A program made the position numbers and the translations under genes. This document shows positions 41,664 through 50,227 of a stretch of 64,000 bases of DNA, piece after piece. Positions within the stretch are counted from its first letter, which is position 1. The number at the start of each line of letters is the position of its first letter. The notes below the pieces were generated by a model, which saw only the letters and a list, made by a program, of their open reading frames with translations, was not told the origin of the DNA and did not search any database. This stretch comes from CAYOWK01 sp964407665 (GTDB lineage: Bacteria > Pseudomonadota > Alphaproteobacteria > Caulobacterales > Hyphomonadaceae): contig CAYOWK010000021.1 in the NCBI GenBank assembly GCA_964407665.1, positions 1 to 64,000 of the forward strand, read 5' to 3'.

Positions 41664-42494
41664 ATGTGCGACAACCACGGTGAAGCCGGCAAGTCGGCGG
41701 TCCTTACCTCCCTCAACCATCTCCACCGCCGGGATATCGTTCGCGGTCTTTGGACCGGTTCCATTGTGCTGGCTGCCGCCGGCGCCACGGGATGCGCCGA
41801 CACTGCGGCATTCTTTGCGCCGACGGATGACCAGCTCATCCAGATGTCAGCGCAGGCATGGGCCGAAACCAAGGCGCAAACGCCCATCTCGAAGGATGCC
41901 AACGCCAATCGGCGACTGCAGAGCGTTGGCCAGAAGATGGCCTCCGCTTCGGGCCTGCAGGGCCTACAGTGGGAATTCGTGGTGTTTGATTCTCCCGAGA
42001 AAAACGCCTGGGTCCTGCCGAACGGCAAGGTTGGCTTCTACAAGGGGCTGATGGACTTCTGCGACAACGACGCCCAGGTTGCGGCGGTACTCGGCCACGA
42101 GGTCGGCCACGTCGCTGCACGCCATGCGGCCTTGCGCGCTGGCCAGCAGACGGCCACGTCGCTCGCGCTGCAGACGGGCGGCGCCCTCCTTGGCTCGACA
42201 GTCCAGCTGAGTTCGGAATCGCTGAATCTGCTGATGGCTGCGGCTGGCGCCGGCGCTCAGGTCGGCATCCTGCTTCCCTTTAGCCGGAACAACGAACTGG
42301 AAGCCGACAAGCTGGGCGTCGACTACATGAATGCAACCGGCTATGACGTCAAACAGTCGATCCGCCTCTGGGAGAAGATGGGCGCCGCGTCCACCCAGCG
42401 TCCCACTGAGTGGATGTCGACTCACCCCAACCCCGAGACCCGGGTGCAGGAGCTTCGCAACTACATCAACACCCGGGGCTATGCCGTCGTTTGA
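41664..42494 (+). CDS. M48-family metalloprotease lipoprotein
   Basis: A 276-residue protease related to BepA/LoiP. The zinc motif HEVGH is at 145-149 and the third ligand lies in NELEADKLG (E211 or E213). The N-terminal segment ends in a lipobox (AATGC with C44), so it should be anchored to a membrane on the periplasmic side, where such enzymes act on misfolded outer membrane proteins. The start ATG 41664 is supported by GGAGGG. An unusually long polar stretch (about 27 residues) precedes the hydrophobic part of the signal. A hairpin follows the gene. Confidence 0.92.
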   Translation: MCDNHGEAGKSAVLTSLNHLHRRDIVRGLWTGSIVLAAAGATGCADTAAFFAPTDDQLIQMSAQAWAETKAQTPISKDANANRRLQSVGQKMASASGLQGLQWEFVVFDSPEKNAWVLPNGKVGFYKGLMDFCDNDAQVAAVLGHEVGHVAARHAALRAGQQTATSLALQTGGALLGSTVQLSSESLNLLMAAAGAGAQVGILLPFSRNNELEADKLGVDYMNATGYDVKQSIRLWEKMGAASTQRPTEWMSTHPNPETRVQELRNYINTRGYAVV

Positions 42495-42515
42495 TAGTCG
42501 CGGGCTTTTGATCAG

Positions 42516-42539
42516 CCTGCTCAAAGTTTCGCGAGCAGG
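42516..42539 (+). terminator. Hairpin after the M48 protease gene
   Basis: CCTGCTC and GAGCAGG form a 7-bp stem with a 10-base loop, 22 bp after the stop codon. Only a weak TTCC follows, so termination by it alone is doubtful. Confidence 0.4.
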
Positions 42540-42610
42540 TTCCGTCTCGATGACGGGGACGTGACGGAAGGCCCAAATCGATAGTAAGGCACGAGCGGCG
42601 GGCCGGCATC

Positions 42611-42979
42611 ATGTCGCTCGGCAGTGCTATCGGTGGATGTTCGGCGTTGAAGACTGGCGCATCTCGAATCAAGCTCCCTGCGGCCGCGGTCGAGAAGCTG
42701 GAAGACCGCGCGCCGGAAGCCGCGCGGCTACTCAAGCTTCTAGCCAATGAGCAGCGACTGACAATTCTATGCCGGCTGAGCGGCGGAGAACTGTCCGTGA
42801 CCCAGCTTGGCCAGTTTGTGGATCTTCGTCAGTCGGCGCTCTCCCAGCATCTCGCGAAGATGCGGGCGGAAGGTCTTGTGGCGACCCGCCGGGAAGCCCA
42901 GACGATATTTTATCGGCTGGCCGACCCGAACGCCGAGCGGCTCATCGCAGTTCTTTGCGATATCTACGGTTCCCATTGA
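42611..42979 (+). CDS. ArsR-family regulator with possible dithiol switch
   Basis: A 122-residue winged-helix repressor with ARLLKLLANEQRLTILCRLSGGELSV, recognition helix SQSALSQHL-like (RQSALSQHLAKMRAEGLVATRR) and wing IFYRLADPNAERL. Two cysteines, C54 in ILCRL and C116 in AVLCDIYG, fall where BigR/SqrR-type sulfide and redox sensors keep their reactive pair, so it may respond to persulfide or oxidants; C10 is in the variable N-terminus. It is followed by a DsbA-fold gene 83 bp later, a likely target. ATG 42611 is taken without a strong ribosome site; the conserved part begins near residue 24. Confidence 0.85.
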   Translation: MSLGSAIGGCSALKTGASRIKLPAAAVEKLEDRAPEAARLLKLLANEQRLTILCRLSGGELSVTQLGQFVDLRQSALSQHLAKMRAEGLVATRREAQTIFYRLADPNAERLIAVLCDIYGSH

Positions 42980-43062
42980 GTCACGCGTTTTGATCTGGCG
43001 CTTTGCCATTGGCTGAGTCTCATGCTGACTGGGGGCGTGCGCCAGAAGCAGGGAGAGCGGTC

Positions 43063-43746
43063 ATGGGCGAGCCGAGACATGTGCCGATCCTCTACTTTTC
43101 CGATATTCTCTGCGTCTGGGCCTTCATCGCGCAGCCGCGCATCGACGAAGCTACGCAGGCCTTTGGCGACCAGGTCACGTTCCAGCCGCGCTTCTGCTCG
43201 ATCTTCGGCGACACGCGACGCAAGCTCGAGATCGGCTGGAAGGACAAGGGCGGCTATGCGGGCTTCAACGCCCACCTCCGGCATTCGCTTGAGGCGTTCC
43301 CGGAGATATCCATTCATCCGGATCTATGGATGACGGTGCGGCCAGCCTCATCTGCCAGCCCGCACCTGTTCCTGAAGGCCGTTGAAGTCGTGGAGACGGC
43401 CGGTGGCGTGGAACCGGGCTCCGCCGAACGGCTGACGCGCAGCTTCCGGCGCGGTTTTTTCGAGCAGGCGCTCGACATCGGGCGCCGCTGTACACAGGGC
43501 GATCTCGCGGCGGATCTTGGTCTGGACATCGCAGCGATCGAAGCCGCGATCAGCGATGGGCGCGCCCATGCGGCGTTGTCGTCGGACTATCAGGATGCCG
43601 ACGCCATGAAGATCCAGGGCAGCCCGACATTTGTCCTGAATGAGGGCCGCCAGAAGCTGTTCGGCAATGTCGGCTACAGGATCATCGAGGCCAACATCCA
43701 GGAGTTGCTGCGAACGCCGAAGGGCGATCAGGCGAGCTGGTGCTGA
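43063..43746 (+). CDS. DsbA-family protein lacking the CXXC motif
   Basis: A 227-residue thioredoxin-fold protein of the 2-hydroxychromene-2-carboxylate isomerase/FrnE group. The active-site region reads YFSDILCVWAFIAQPRI, so the CXXC is reduced to a single cysteine (C-V-W-A); the cis-proline loop is GSPTFVLNEGRQKLFGN. It is probably cytoplasmic: there is no signal peptide. Such proteins may be glutathione-dependent isomerases or chaperone-like. ATG 43063 follows GGGAGAG. It lies behind an ArsR gene with possible thiol sensing. Confidence 0.85.
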   Translation: MGEPRHVPILYFSDILCVWAFIAQPRIDEATQAFGDQVTFQPRFCSIFGDTRRKLEIGWKDKGGYAGFNAHLRHSLEAFPEISIHPDLWMTVRPASSASPHLFLKAVEVVETAGGVEPGSAERLTRSFRRGFFEQALDIGRRCTQGDLAADLGLDIAAIEAAISDGRAHAALSSDYQDADAMKIQGSPTFVLNEGRQKLFGNVGYRIIEANIQELLRTPKGDQASWC

Positions 43747-43754
43747 ACAGGCCG

Positions 43755-43768
43755 GCGCCCTCAGGCGC
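43755..43768. terminator. Short hairpin between convergent genes
   Basis: GCGCC-CTCA-GGCGC lies 8 bp after the DsbA-like stop and ahead of the convergent metallohydrolase gene end. No T-run follows; it could serve as a weak bidirectional terminator. Confidence 0.3.
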
Positions 43769-43821
43769 ACAACCTGCGACGGGCTGCCAGAAATGGGGCG
43801 CCAGCCTTCGCCAGGAGCGGG

Positions 43822-44958
43822 TTACGGCGCCACAACGGTGCGCAGGGTCACAAACGGCGTTTTCCTGAAACCGGTCTGTGCGTTCAGGACTTCCAGGTTC
43901 AGCACGAGCCTGTCTGCCCCTTTCTGCATCCGCACCGCGAGCGGCAGTGTGGAGTGACGCTCGACCCGGATGGTGTCGCTGAAGTTCTGGAACGTTTCCG
44001 GGCTGAAGTTGCGGAGCGTGAAGTTGATCGGGCAGTCGTTGCGCAGGCCCACATTCAGCACGGTCGAGTTGCTCTCATAGCCCTTCGGTTCCAGCGACAG
44101 GCAGGATTCCACGAGCATCCGGACGTTGTCCTCGCGTCCGAGGATATCGTCATAGCTCCACGCGACGGTCGCGCCTTCGAAGAGCGCCTTCTTCATGTCC
44201 TCAGCGGTACGGCCCTTCGCGAGCACGATCGTCATCGGGCGGTGTCCGCCGTGGCCGGCATTGTGGGTCCAGTCGATCAGGCCGTGGATGTCGGACGTAC
44301 CCAGCACCGTCAGGTTGTTGTCGAGGGCGATCTGCAAGGCGTGTTCGGAGTGCCCGTCCAGCGTGCCGTTGGCGACTTCGATCCCGTGCAGAAGGCCCTT
44401 GGCGATCCAGTCCTTGTGCAGATCGCTCAAGCGGGCGATCCCGTCGGGGGCCTGCGGGATCCAGTTGGGGTGGTTCCAGAACACGAAGGCGCCCTGATCG
44501 CGGGCCGCCCGCATGGCCTGCTCGGCGTCGGTCTGCAGCAGCGCGTTGGCGTCGTTCAGGAATACCGCGTTGACATGGCCCGGCGGCATCCCGCGCGTGA
44601 CCTCGGCGCCGTTGATGACGATGAGGCCTTCAAATCCCTCAGTCTTGAGTGACTCGGATGCAACGTGGAAGGACCTGTTGCGGTCGGGGTGGGGGATGTC
44701 CGCCTTTTTCGGCTGTGCCTCTAGGTGCTCGGTTGTCGCCAGCAGGTTGATGCCGTCCCTGTGGGCCTCCTCAACCCGGATGCTCGGCCAGACCTGGCCG
44801 TCGGAAAAGACCGAGTGCGTGTGGAGGTCGGCCGTCAGCAGATGGCGGCCATCGCGGGCCATCGGGAATCGTGCCGCGCGATCGTCCTGCTGGGCATGAG
44901 CGGCAGGCGCCGCGACCGCTGCAAGGCAGAGGGTGATGGTGACAAGCTGACGGTTCAT
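43822..44958 (-). CDS. CehA/McbA-family PHP metallohydrolase, secreted
   Basis: A 378-residue protein with a signal peptide (LVTITLCLAAVAAPAAHA) and a PHP phosphoesterase domain: ADLHTHSVFSDGQ (H46, H48), TTEHLE, FWNHPNW and GTSDIHG supply the metal-binding histidines and aspartates. PHP enzymes hydrolyse phosphomonoesters or cyclic phosphates; CehA/McbA members also include ester hydrolases, so the substrate stays open. It lies 22 bp after the PhoD-type phosphatase on the same strand, which in turn follows a TonB receptor, arguing for a role in periplasmic cleavage of an imported phosphorus compound. Confidence 0.85.
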   Translation of the reverse strand: MNRQLVTITLCLAAVAAPAAHAQQDDRAARFPMARDGRHLLTADLHTHSVFSDGQVWPSIRVEEAHRDGINLLATTEHLEAQPKKADIPHPDRNRSFHVASESLKTEGFEGLIVINGAEVTRGMPPGHVNAVFLNDANALLQTDAEQAMRAARDQGAFVFWNHPNWIPQAPDGIARLSDLHKDWIAKGLLHGIEVANGTLDGHSEHALQIALDNNLTVLGTSDIHGLIDWTHNAGHGGHRPMTIVLAKGRTAEDMKKALFEGATVAWSYDDILGREDNVRMLVESCLSLEPKGYESNSTVLNVGLRNDCPINFTLRNFSPETFQNFSDTIRVERHSTLPLAVRMQKGADRLVLNLEVLNAQTGFRKTPFVTLRTVVAP

Positions 44959-44980
44959 CGTGGGGCTCTTTCGCTACGGG

Positions 44981-46513
44981 CTAGATATCTGACGTGCGGA
45001 TGTCCTGGTCGGTGACGACGGCTGACATGTCGTCGGCCGCATTCTGGACCGTGCGGAAGACCGCGCCGAAGCGCTTCTGGCCGACTTCGCAACGGAGGTA
45101 GCCTCGCTGCTTGCCATCAACATGCGCGATGTGCGGATTGGCGTCCTTGGCGCGGTGGACATCAGGCCACCAGGAGCAGACCGAGCTGATGGATGTGGCG
45201 GCAAAGTTGTGCCCGATCTTGCTGGAGCGGGCGTCGAGAGGGTCGCGGTGAACTGCGCCTGCCATTGCGCAATGCCAGTCGCCCGACAGGACAACCGCAT
45301 TCGACGTCGCCGCCATTGCATCGATGATGCGCTGGCGCTGCAGCGGGTAGCCGTCCCACTGGTCCATGTTCCATTTGCGGGCCTCGGGGTCGTCCCTGTA
45401 CTCAAACGGCGTGAACCACGTCTGTGATGCGATCACGTTGAACGCCGCATTCGACGCCTTTAGCTGATTGAGCAGCCACGATTCCTGCTGGGCGCCCGTC
45501 ATCGTCAGCGCCGGATTTTTGAGATCGTCGCACGGGAAGTCTCCCGGGAAACCCTGTCCGCAGACCTGATCCGACCGGTACTGACGCGTGTCGAGAAGAT
45601 TCACGTGCGCCGGTCCGAACCGGTAGGCGCCGTACATCTGGAGGTGACCCTCGAGGCCGTTGAGCATCGGAGGCTGCTCGATCGGCATGTGTTCGTAATA
45701 AGCCTGGAGCGCGGCCAGCTTGCGGACAGCGAACTCCAGCCGGGTCTGTTTTTCGGGGTCCTGCGGATCGTCTCCGGCCCAGTTGTTATCGATCTCGTGG
45801 TCATCCATCGCCACGATCCAGGGGGCTGCGGCGTGCGCCGCCTGCAGGTGCGGGTCCGTTTTGTACAGCGCATACCGGTTCCGGTAGTCGTAGAGCGTGA
45901 CGATTTCCGCGCTGTTGTGCTGCCGGACGACGTTGTAGGCGACGTCCTGTCCCGACACCTGGAGCCTGCGCTCGCCGAGTTGGCCCTGACCGCCCTCGTA
46001 GATGTAATCGCCGATGTGGATGACGCAGTCCGGTGTCCACTCGGCGAGGTCGCGGTAGGCCGCGTAGCGTCCGGTCTCCCATGCTTGGCAGTTCGCCACC
46101 GCCAGCTTCGAGGTACTCGCCTTCGGATCGGATGTCCGCGTGCGACCGACCGGGCTCTCTTCGTCCCCGAAAATGAACTGGTAGAAATACTCTCGCCCGG
46201 GCTCGAGCCCATCGAGCTGTACGTGGACCGAGTGCGCCTTGGCTTCCGAAGTCCTTGCAACGCCCTGCCGTACGATGCGGCGCATGGCGGCGTCCGAGCA
46301 CACCCGCCAGCGGACATCCGTCATGCCCGGCGGCATGCCGCCGCCCCTGAGGGGATCCGGAGCGAGCCGGGTCCACAGGATAACCGAAGTCTCGCGGGGA
46401 CTGCCCGATGCGACGCCAAGCGTGAAATGGGCGTGGCCGGAGTGCGCGCGCGCGGCAGCGGGGATCCAGAGCGCCGCGCCGGACGCGGCGAGAAAGAGCC
46501 GTCGGGAGAACAT
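44981..46513 (-). CDS. phoD: PhoD-family alkaline phosphatase/phosphodiesterase
   Basis: A 510-residue secreted enzyme with a Tat signal (SRRLFLAASGAALW then AARAHS). The N-terminal beta domain (FTLGVASGSPRETSVILWTRLAPDP) and the metallophosphatase domain (LAVANCQAWETGRYAAYRDLAEW, IHIGDYIYEGG, AMDDHEIDNNWAGD, LSGDWHCAM) are complete; the cysteine in ANCQ is the Fe ligand of PhoD enzymes. It releases phosphate from esters and diesters. ATG 46513 starts the Tat peptide; GTG 46525 is an alternative. A strong hairpin separates it from the receptor gene upstream. Confidence 0.93.
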   Translation of the reverse strand: MFSRRLFLAASGAALWIPAAARAHSGHAHFTLGVASGSPRETSVILWTRLAPDPLRGGGMPPGMTDVRWRVCSDAAMRRIVRQGVARTSEAKAHSVHVQLDGLEPGREYFYQFIFGDEESPVGRTRTSDPKASTSKLAVANCQAWETGRYAAYRDLAEWTPDCVIHIGDYIYEGGQGQLGERRLQVSGQDVAYNVVRQHNSAEIVTLYDYRNRYALYKTDPHLQAAHAAAPWIVAMDDHEIDNNWAGDDPQDPEKQTRLEFAVRKLAALQAYYEHMPIEQPPMLNGLEGHLQMYGAYRFGPAHVNLLDTRQYRSDQVCGQGFPGDFPCDDLKNPALTMTGAQQESWLLNQLKASNAAFNVIASQTWFTPFEYRDDPEARKWNMDQWDGYPLQRQRIIDAMAATSNAVVLSGDWHCAMAGAVHRDPLDARSSKIGHNFAATSISSVCSWWPDVHRAKDANPHIAHVDGKQRGYLRCEVGQKRFGAVFRTVQNAADDMSAVVTDQDIRTSDI

Positions 46514-46545
46514 GGAGGCGTCCACTGATCTGGAGAAAAGCGAGA

Positions 46546-46571
46546 CCCTGCGCGGCCTGGGCCGCGCAGGG
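46546..46571 (-). terminator. Strong intercistronic hairpin between receptor and phoD
   Basis: CCCTGCGCGGC-loop of 4-GCCGCGCAGGG is a perfect 11-bp stem in the 71-bp gap after the TonB receptor stop. On the minus strand it is followed by TCTCGCTTTTC, so partial rho-independent termination is possible. This would lower phoD and metallohydrolase expression relative to the receptor, or protect the receptor mRNA end. Confidence 0.65.
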
Positions 46572-46584
46572 AAAGACGCTGAAG

Positions 46585-49263
46585 TCAGAAGCGGTACTCG
46601 TACTGTATCCAGGCCGACCGGGGTTTGCCGTTCCAGCCGTAGTTCGTGTAGTTGGCGGCCGTGTTGGTTCCGCTCTCGTTACGGACCACAGCCCGGTTGA
46701 GGGACTGGAACGAACCTGCGCTGCCGCGCTCGAAGTAGTCCTCGTCGAGGATGTTCACGACGCGCAGGAGGATGCGGTGCTGGCGGTCGTCACCCAGGAA
46801 GTACTGCACCGAGCCGTTGAGCACGAAGTATTCACCCGTGTTCATGTCCGGGATCACGCGGTTGCCGCTGGCGTCCACCAGGCGCGCCGCTGTGCCGCCG
46901 GCGTAGGCGTATTCGGGGCCTTGCAGGCGGGGGTTGAGCGCGAAGATCCAGCGGTCGTTGGGGGTGTAGGTGATCAGACCAGAGAGCGTCCATTCGGGAC
47001 GTTCGGCGGACTGGCGCTTTTCCGCCGAGCCGGCGGCTCCGGGCACAACCGTGCCGGGCAGCACAGCGCCCGTGCCCTCGCGGATCTGGGTCAGGCCCCG
47101 CACCGGATTTGGCTCGAGCGAGTCCATCGCGGTGAAGGACAGGTCAGCCTGGATCTGGTCAAGGTCGATGGCGAAGTCGACCGTGAAGCCTTCGATCTCC
47201 TGAACCGCCAGCAGGTTGACCGCGACAGATTCAGACGGCGCGAAGTTCCCGGTCGCCGCCGTCGCGCAGAACGCGTCTGGCGGAACGATGCTGCGGCGGT
47301 TCGCGGTGATCACATCCGCCGCGAGAGCGCCCGGGAACGAGCCATTGGAGGCGCCGGCGGCGTACTGCGGACAGACCGCGCTGATGCCCCGCTCGCCGAA
47401 CTGGTTCTTGATGTCCGTGCGGAAGTACCCGAACTCCAGGTTATAGGTTCCGCCGAAGATGGTGCCATCGATGCCGGCTCCGGCGTTCATCGTCTCGACG
47501 GATTGCGGGTCGAGGCCTGGGTTGAGGTTCGCGTTGGCGCCGTAGGCGCCGATCTCGTCGATCTTGGGGGCCGAATACGACGTGCCGCCGGAAGCGCGTG
47601 CGTAGGTGCCGAAGCCGAAGTTCTGCCGCAGGCCGACTTTCCAGATCGTCTGGTCGGCAAAGGTCTCGTTGAAGTCATGGCGCGCAGCGAACGAGCCATT
47701 GAAGCCTTCGAGGACAGGCAGCGACAGGCGGACATCGCCGTAGACGCCAGTCGTTCCCAGGGTCACGTCCTGAACACCGAACGATGGGTCGGAGAAATCC
47801 GTATAGCCCGTGTACTGAACGCCGCCAACGAGATCGAGGTAATCGTTGACGTTGTAGGTGGCCCGGGCGTTTACGCCCCAGTCCTTGTAGCCGGACGGGA
47901 TGTTGTCGGTGGAGCCGAAGCCCTTCACGGGGCGGCCGTCGCCGAATGAAGTGACCGTCTCGCTCACATACCCAATGGGCGCGCCGATCGGGAACGGGTT
48001 CTCGGCCGTGCCGTAGCGCTGACCAAAGAACGGGCTGGCAGGGTTCTGGTTCACCAGCCAGCCTTCGCGGGCCTGGGAGGCGGCGCCATTGATCGTGCCC
48101 GGGTTGGTCACGCATCCTGTCGGGAAGCCGATCGAGGACGCGAACGTCTCGAACTGCGCGGCCGTGGTGAAGTTGGTGATGCCGCGGGCGCGGGCCTGGG
48201 ACTCGATGACGGCGGGGAGATCGGTCAGCCGCGGAATGGTGCAGATCTGCGGCCGAAGTTCGTGGTTGCGGAGGCGCGGCTGCTGATAGTGCGCGTCGAC
48301 TTCGATGCGGAGGTTGTCGAACGACTCGTTGAGGTAGTTGGCCGTGTAGATCGGGAACTCGGTGAAGTTCGGCGTATAGACAGTGCTGTTCGGGAAGCTG
48401 TCGTGGAAATCGACCGTGGTGAAGGAAGCGCCGAGCCGCAGCTCCTGGTCGTCATCCATCTGCCAGAGATATTTCACCCCAAGGCTGTTGAAGTCGTACG
48501 GATAGGACTGATAGCCGCCCAACAAGGCGATGTTGTCGCCATAGGCCTCCGGGTCGAACAGTTCGTGCGCATCGGAATGATACGACCGGCCGTAGGCGAG
48601 AATGCTGTGGTTGCCCGCCTCATCGAGCGGAACGGCGATGTTGCCGTAGACTTCGCGCGTCTTGAAGGAGCCGGCGTATACGCCAAACTGGCCCTTCAGT
48701 TCGCCTTCCGGCTGTTTGGTGCGGACGCTGACAACGCCAAGTCCGCCGTTCGATCCGAAGTAGAGCGACTGGCCGCCGCGATAGATCTCGACGTTCTGGA
48801 TCATGCGCGGGTCAATTGCTGTCGCCGGCCAGAGATCCTCGCTGGGGGAAGATCTGTCGAAGTAGGGCACGCCGTCGACCAGCAGCAGGGTGTCACGATC
48901 TGTGCCGCCGTCGATGCGGATGGTGAACTCGCCCTCGTCCGGCGAGTAGCCGACGTTGGCGCCGCGGATGAGGCCGGCGGCTGCTTCTCCGAAGTTGGTG
49001 AAGCCGCCTGTCTCGATCTCTTCGGAGGAGATCAGCTGCACCTGGGTGCCGAACGCTGCGATCTCCTTGGCGAATTCGGTGGCTTGTTCCTCCACCCGAC
49101 CCTCGACGAGGATGACTTCCTTGCGGGGCTCCGCCTTCGCGCCATCGTCGGGCCCGGACTGCTCCGGCCCGGACTGCTGTGCGTAGGCGACAGAAATGAA
49201 TGAGGCCGAGCCCATCAGGCCGGCCACGAAGGCGCTGCGGAACAGCTTTCTGGCTTCAATCAT
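46585..49263 (-). CDS. TonB-dependent outer membrane receptor
   Basis: An 892-residue receptor with a signal peptide (FVAGLMGSASFISVAYA), a probable TonB box (KEVILVEGR), a plug domain with IRIDGGTDRDTLLLVDGVPYFD and IQNVEIYRGGQSLYFGSNG, and a 22-strand barrel ending SAWIQYEYRF. ATG 49263 begins the signal peptide; the frame is open further up. The ligand is unknown, but the gene heads an operon with two phosphoesterases and has a Pho box upstream, so an organophosphorus ligand is likely rather than iron-siderophore. Confidence 0.93.
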   Translation of the reverse strand: MIEARKLFRSAFVAGLMGSASFISVAYAQQSGPEQSGPDDGAKAEPRKEVILVEGRVEEQATEFAKEIAAFGTQVQLISSEEIETGGFTNFGEAAAGLIRGANVGYSPDEGEFTIRIDGGTDRDTLLLVDGVPYFDRSSPSEDLWPATAIDPRMIQNVEIYRGGQSLYFGSNGGLGVVSVRTKQPEGELKGQFGVYAGSFKTREVYGNIAVPLDEAGNHSILAYGRSYHSDAHELFDPEAYGDNIALLGGYQSYPYDFNSLGVKYLWQMDDDQELRLGASFTTVDFHDSFPNSTVYTPNFTEFPIYTANYLNESFDNLRIEVDAHYQQPRLRNHELRPQICTIPRLTDLPAVIESQARARGITNFTTAAQFETFASSIGFPTGCVTNPGTINGAASQAREGWLVNQNPASPFFGQRYGTAENPFPIGAPIGYVSETVTSFGDGRPVKGFGSTDNIPSGYKDWGVNARATYNVNDYLDLVGGVQYTGYTDFSDPSFGVQDVTLGTTGVYGDVRLSLPVLEGFNGSFAARHDFNETFADQTIWKVGLRQNFGFGTYARASGGTSYSAPKIDEIGAYGANANLNPGLDPQSVETMNAGAGIDGTIFGGTYNLEFGYFRTDIKNQFGERGISAVCPQYAAGASNGSFPGALAADVITANRRSIVPPDAFCATAATGNFAPSESVAVNLLAVQEIEGFTVDFAIDLDQIQADLSFTAMDSLEPNPVRGLTQIREGTGAVLPGTVVPGAAGSAEKRQSAERPEWTLSGLITYTPNDRWIFALNPRLQGPEYAYAGGTAARLVDASGNRVIPDMNTGEYFVLNGSVQYFLGDDRQHRILLRVVNILDEDYFERGSAGSFQSLNRAVVRNESGTNTAANYTNYGWNGKPRSAWIQYEYRF

Positions 49264-49334
49264 CGGATATCCCTCATCCCCAAACTGCGCGGACCTGACC
49301 AGCGCCGGGTCGAGGTCAGCCCTATCCAGCCAAT

Positions 49335-49352
49335 GTGACATCAGAATGAAAA
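49335..49352 (-). promoter_or_regulatory. Candidate Pho box upstream of the TonB receptor
   Basis: On the minus strand TTTTCAT-TCTG-ATGTCAC matches two CTGTCAT/C repeats spaced by 4 bp (5/7 and 6/7), followed after 8 bp by GATAGG as a possible -10 element. It lies 72-89 bp before the receptor start. Overlapping it is TGAAAAACGCTCA (49347-49359), which resembles TGAGCTGCGCTCA at 51260-51272. PhoB control under phosphate limitation is inferred. Confidence 0.6.
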
Positions 49353-49377
49353 ACGCTCAGTTTGCAAAATAATAAAA

Positions 49378-50208
49378 ATGAGATATCGGCATGTGCGGCA
49401 ACTGGGTCACACGATGGCGCGTACAGAATTTCTTCAGTCCGGCGACACGCCTGCGTTTCAGCGCCGTCCAGCGCGCGAAGACGCGTACAGGGATACGTCC
49501 AGGTTCGCGGGGCGGGCTCTGCTCATTGACTGGGATGGCGCGGTCGCCGTCTCAAACCGCTTTCACTCCGGGGCGGTCAGCTTCCTCCAGCGCCATGCTG
49601 ATCGGATCGCCATTGTCTCCAACAACTCGACGGATCTGCCGGAAGAGTTTTCGGCGGTGCTGGAACGCCATGGCGTGCACATTCCTGCGGAGCGAATTCT
49701 GCTGGCGGGCGCGGAGGCGGTACGCATCGCAGCCACCGGCGGATCGGGCCGCGTCATGGTGCTCGGCAACCGCAAGATGACAGCGTGGGCGCTCAGGTGC
49801 GGAGTTGCGGTCACACGCACCGACCCCGAGACGATCATTCTGCTGCGCGACACGCAAATCAACTATCGGCGGATCGAGCGCGCGGCCAACGGTCTGCGCT
49901 CCGGCGCGCGGCTGATCGTCGCCAATCCTGATCGGACGCATCCAGCGGCAGATGGAAAGGTCACGCCTGAAACCGGGGCGCTGCTGGCTGCCTTGCTTGC
50001 CTGCGCCGGCGACATCGCGGTCAGCATGGATGTGGTCGGCAAGCCAGGCCGCCACCTTTACCGCCGCGCTCTGGAGGCGCTCGGCGCTCACGTCTCCGAC
50101 GCGATCATGATCGGGGACAATCCCGATACCGACATCGCCGGCGCTGCGGCGCTCGGCATGGAAGCCGTTCTCGTCGATCCAAAGGCCGGAATCGGCGCGC
50201 TGGCCTGA
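49378..50208 (+). CDS. HAD-superfamily IIA phosphatase (NagD-like)
   Basis: A 276-residue HAD hydrolase with motif I DWDGAV (51-56), motif II IVSNNST, a IIA-type cap (ILLAGAEAVRIAATGGSGRVMVLG ... RLIVANPDRTHPAADG), KPGRHLYRRALE with the motif III lysine and motif IV IGDNPDTDIAGA. It should be an active cytoplasmic phosphatase on a small phosphate ester. The position between a Pho-box receptor operon and an RpiR-PhnDCE group suggests that it works on the imported compound. ATG 49378 or 49414 may be the start; neither has a strong ribosome site. Confidence 0.88.
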   Translation: MRYRHVRQLGHTMARTEFLQSGDTPAFQRRPAREDAYRDTSRFAGRALLIDWDGAVAVSNRFHSGAVSFLQRHADRIAIVSNNSTDLPEEFSAVLERHGVHIPAERILLAGAEAVRIAATGGSGRVMVLGNRKMTAWALRCGVAVTRTDPETIILLRDTQINYRRIERAANGLRSGARLIVANPDRTHPAADGKVTPETGALLAALLACAGDIAVSMDVVGKPGRHLYRRALEALGAHVSDAIMIGDNPDTDIAGAAALGMEAVLVDPKAGIGALA

Positions 50209-50227
50209 AGCCGCGGGCCGTCGCCTG

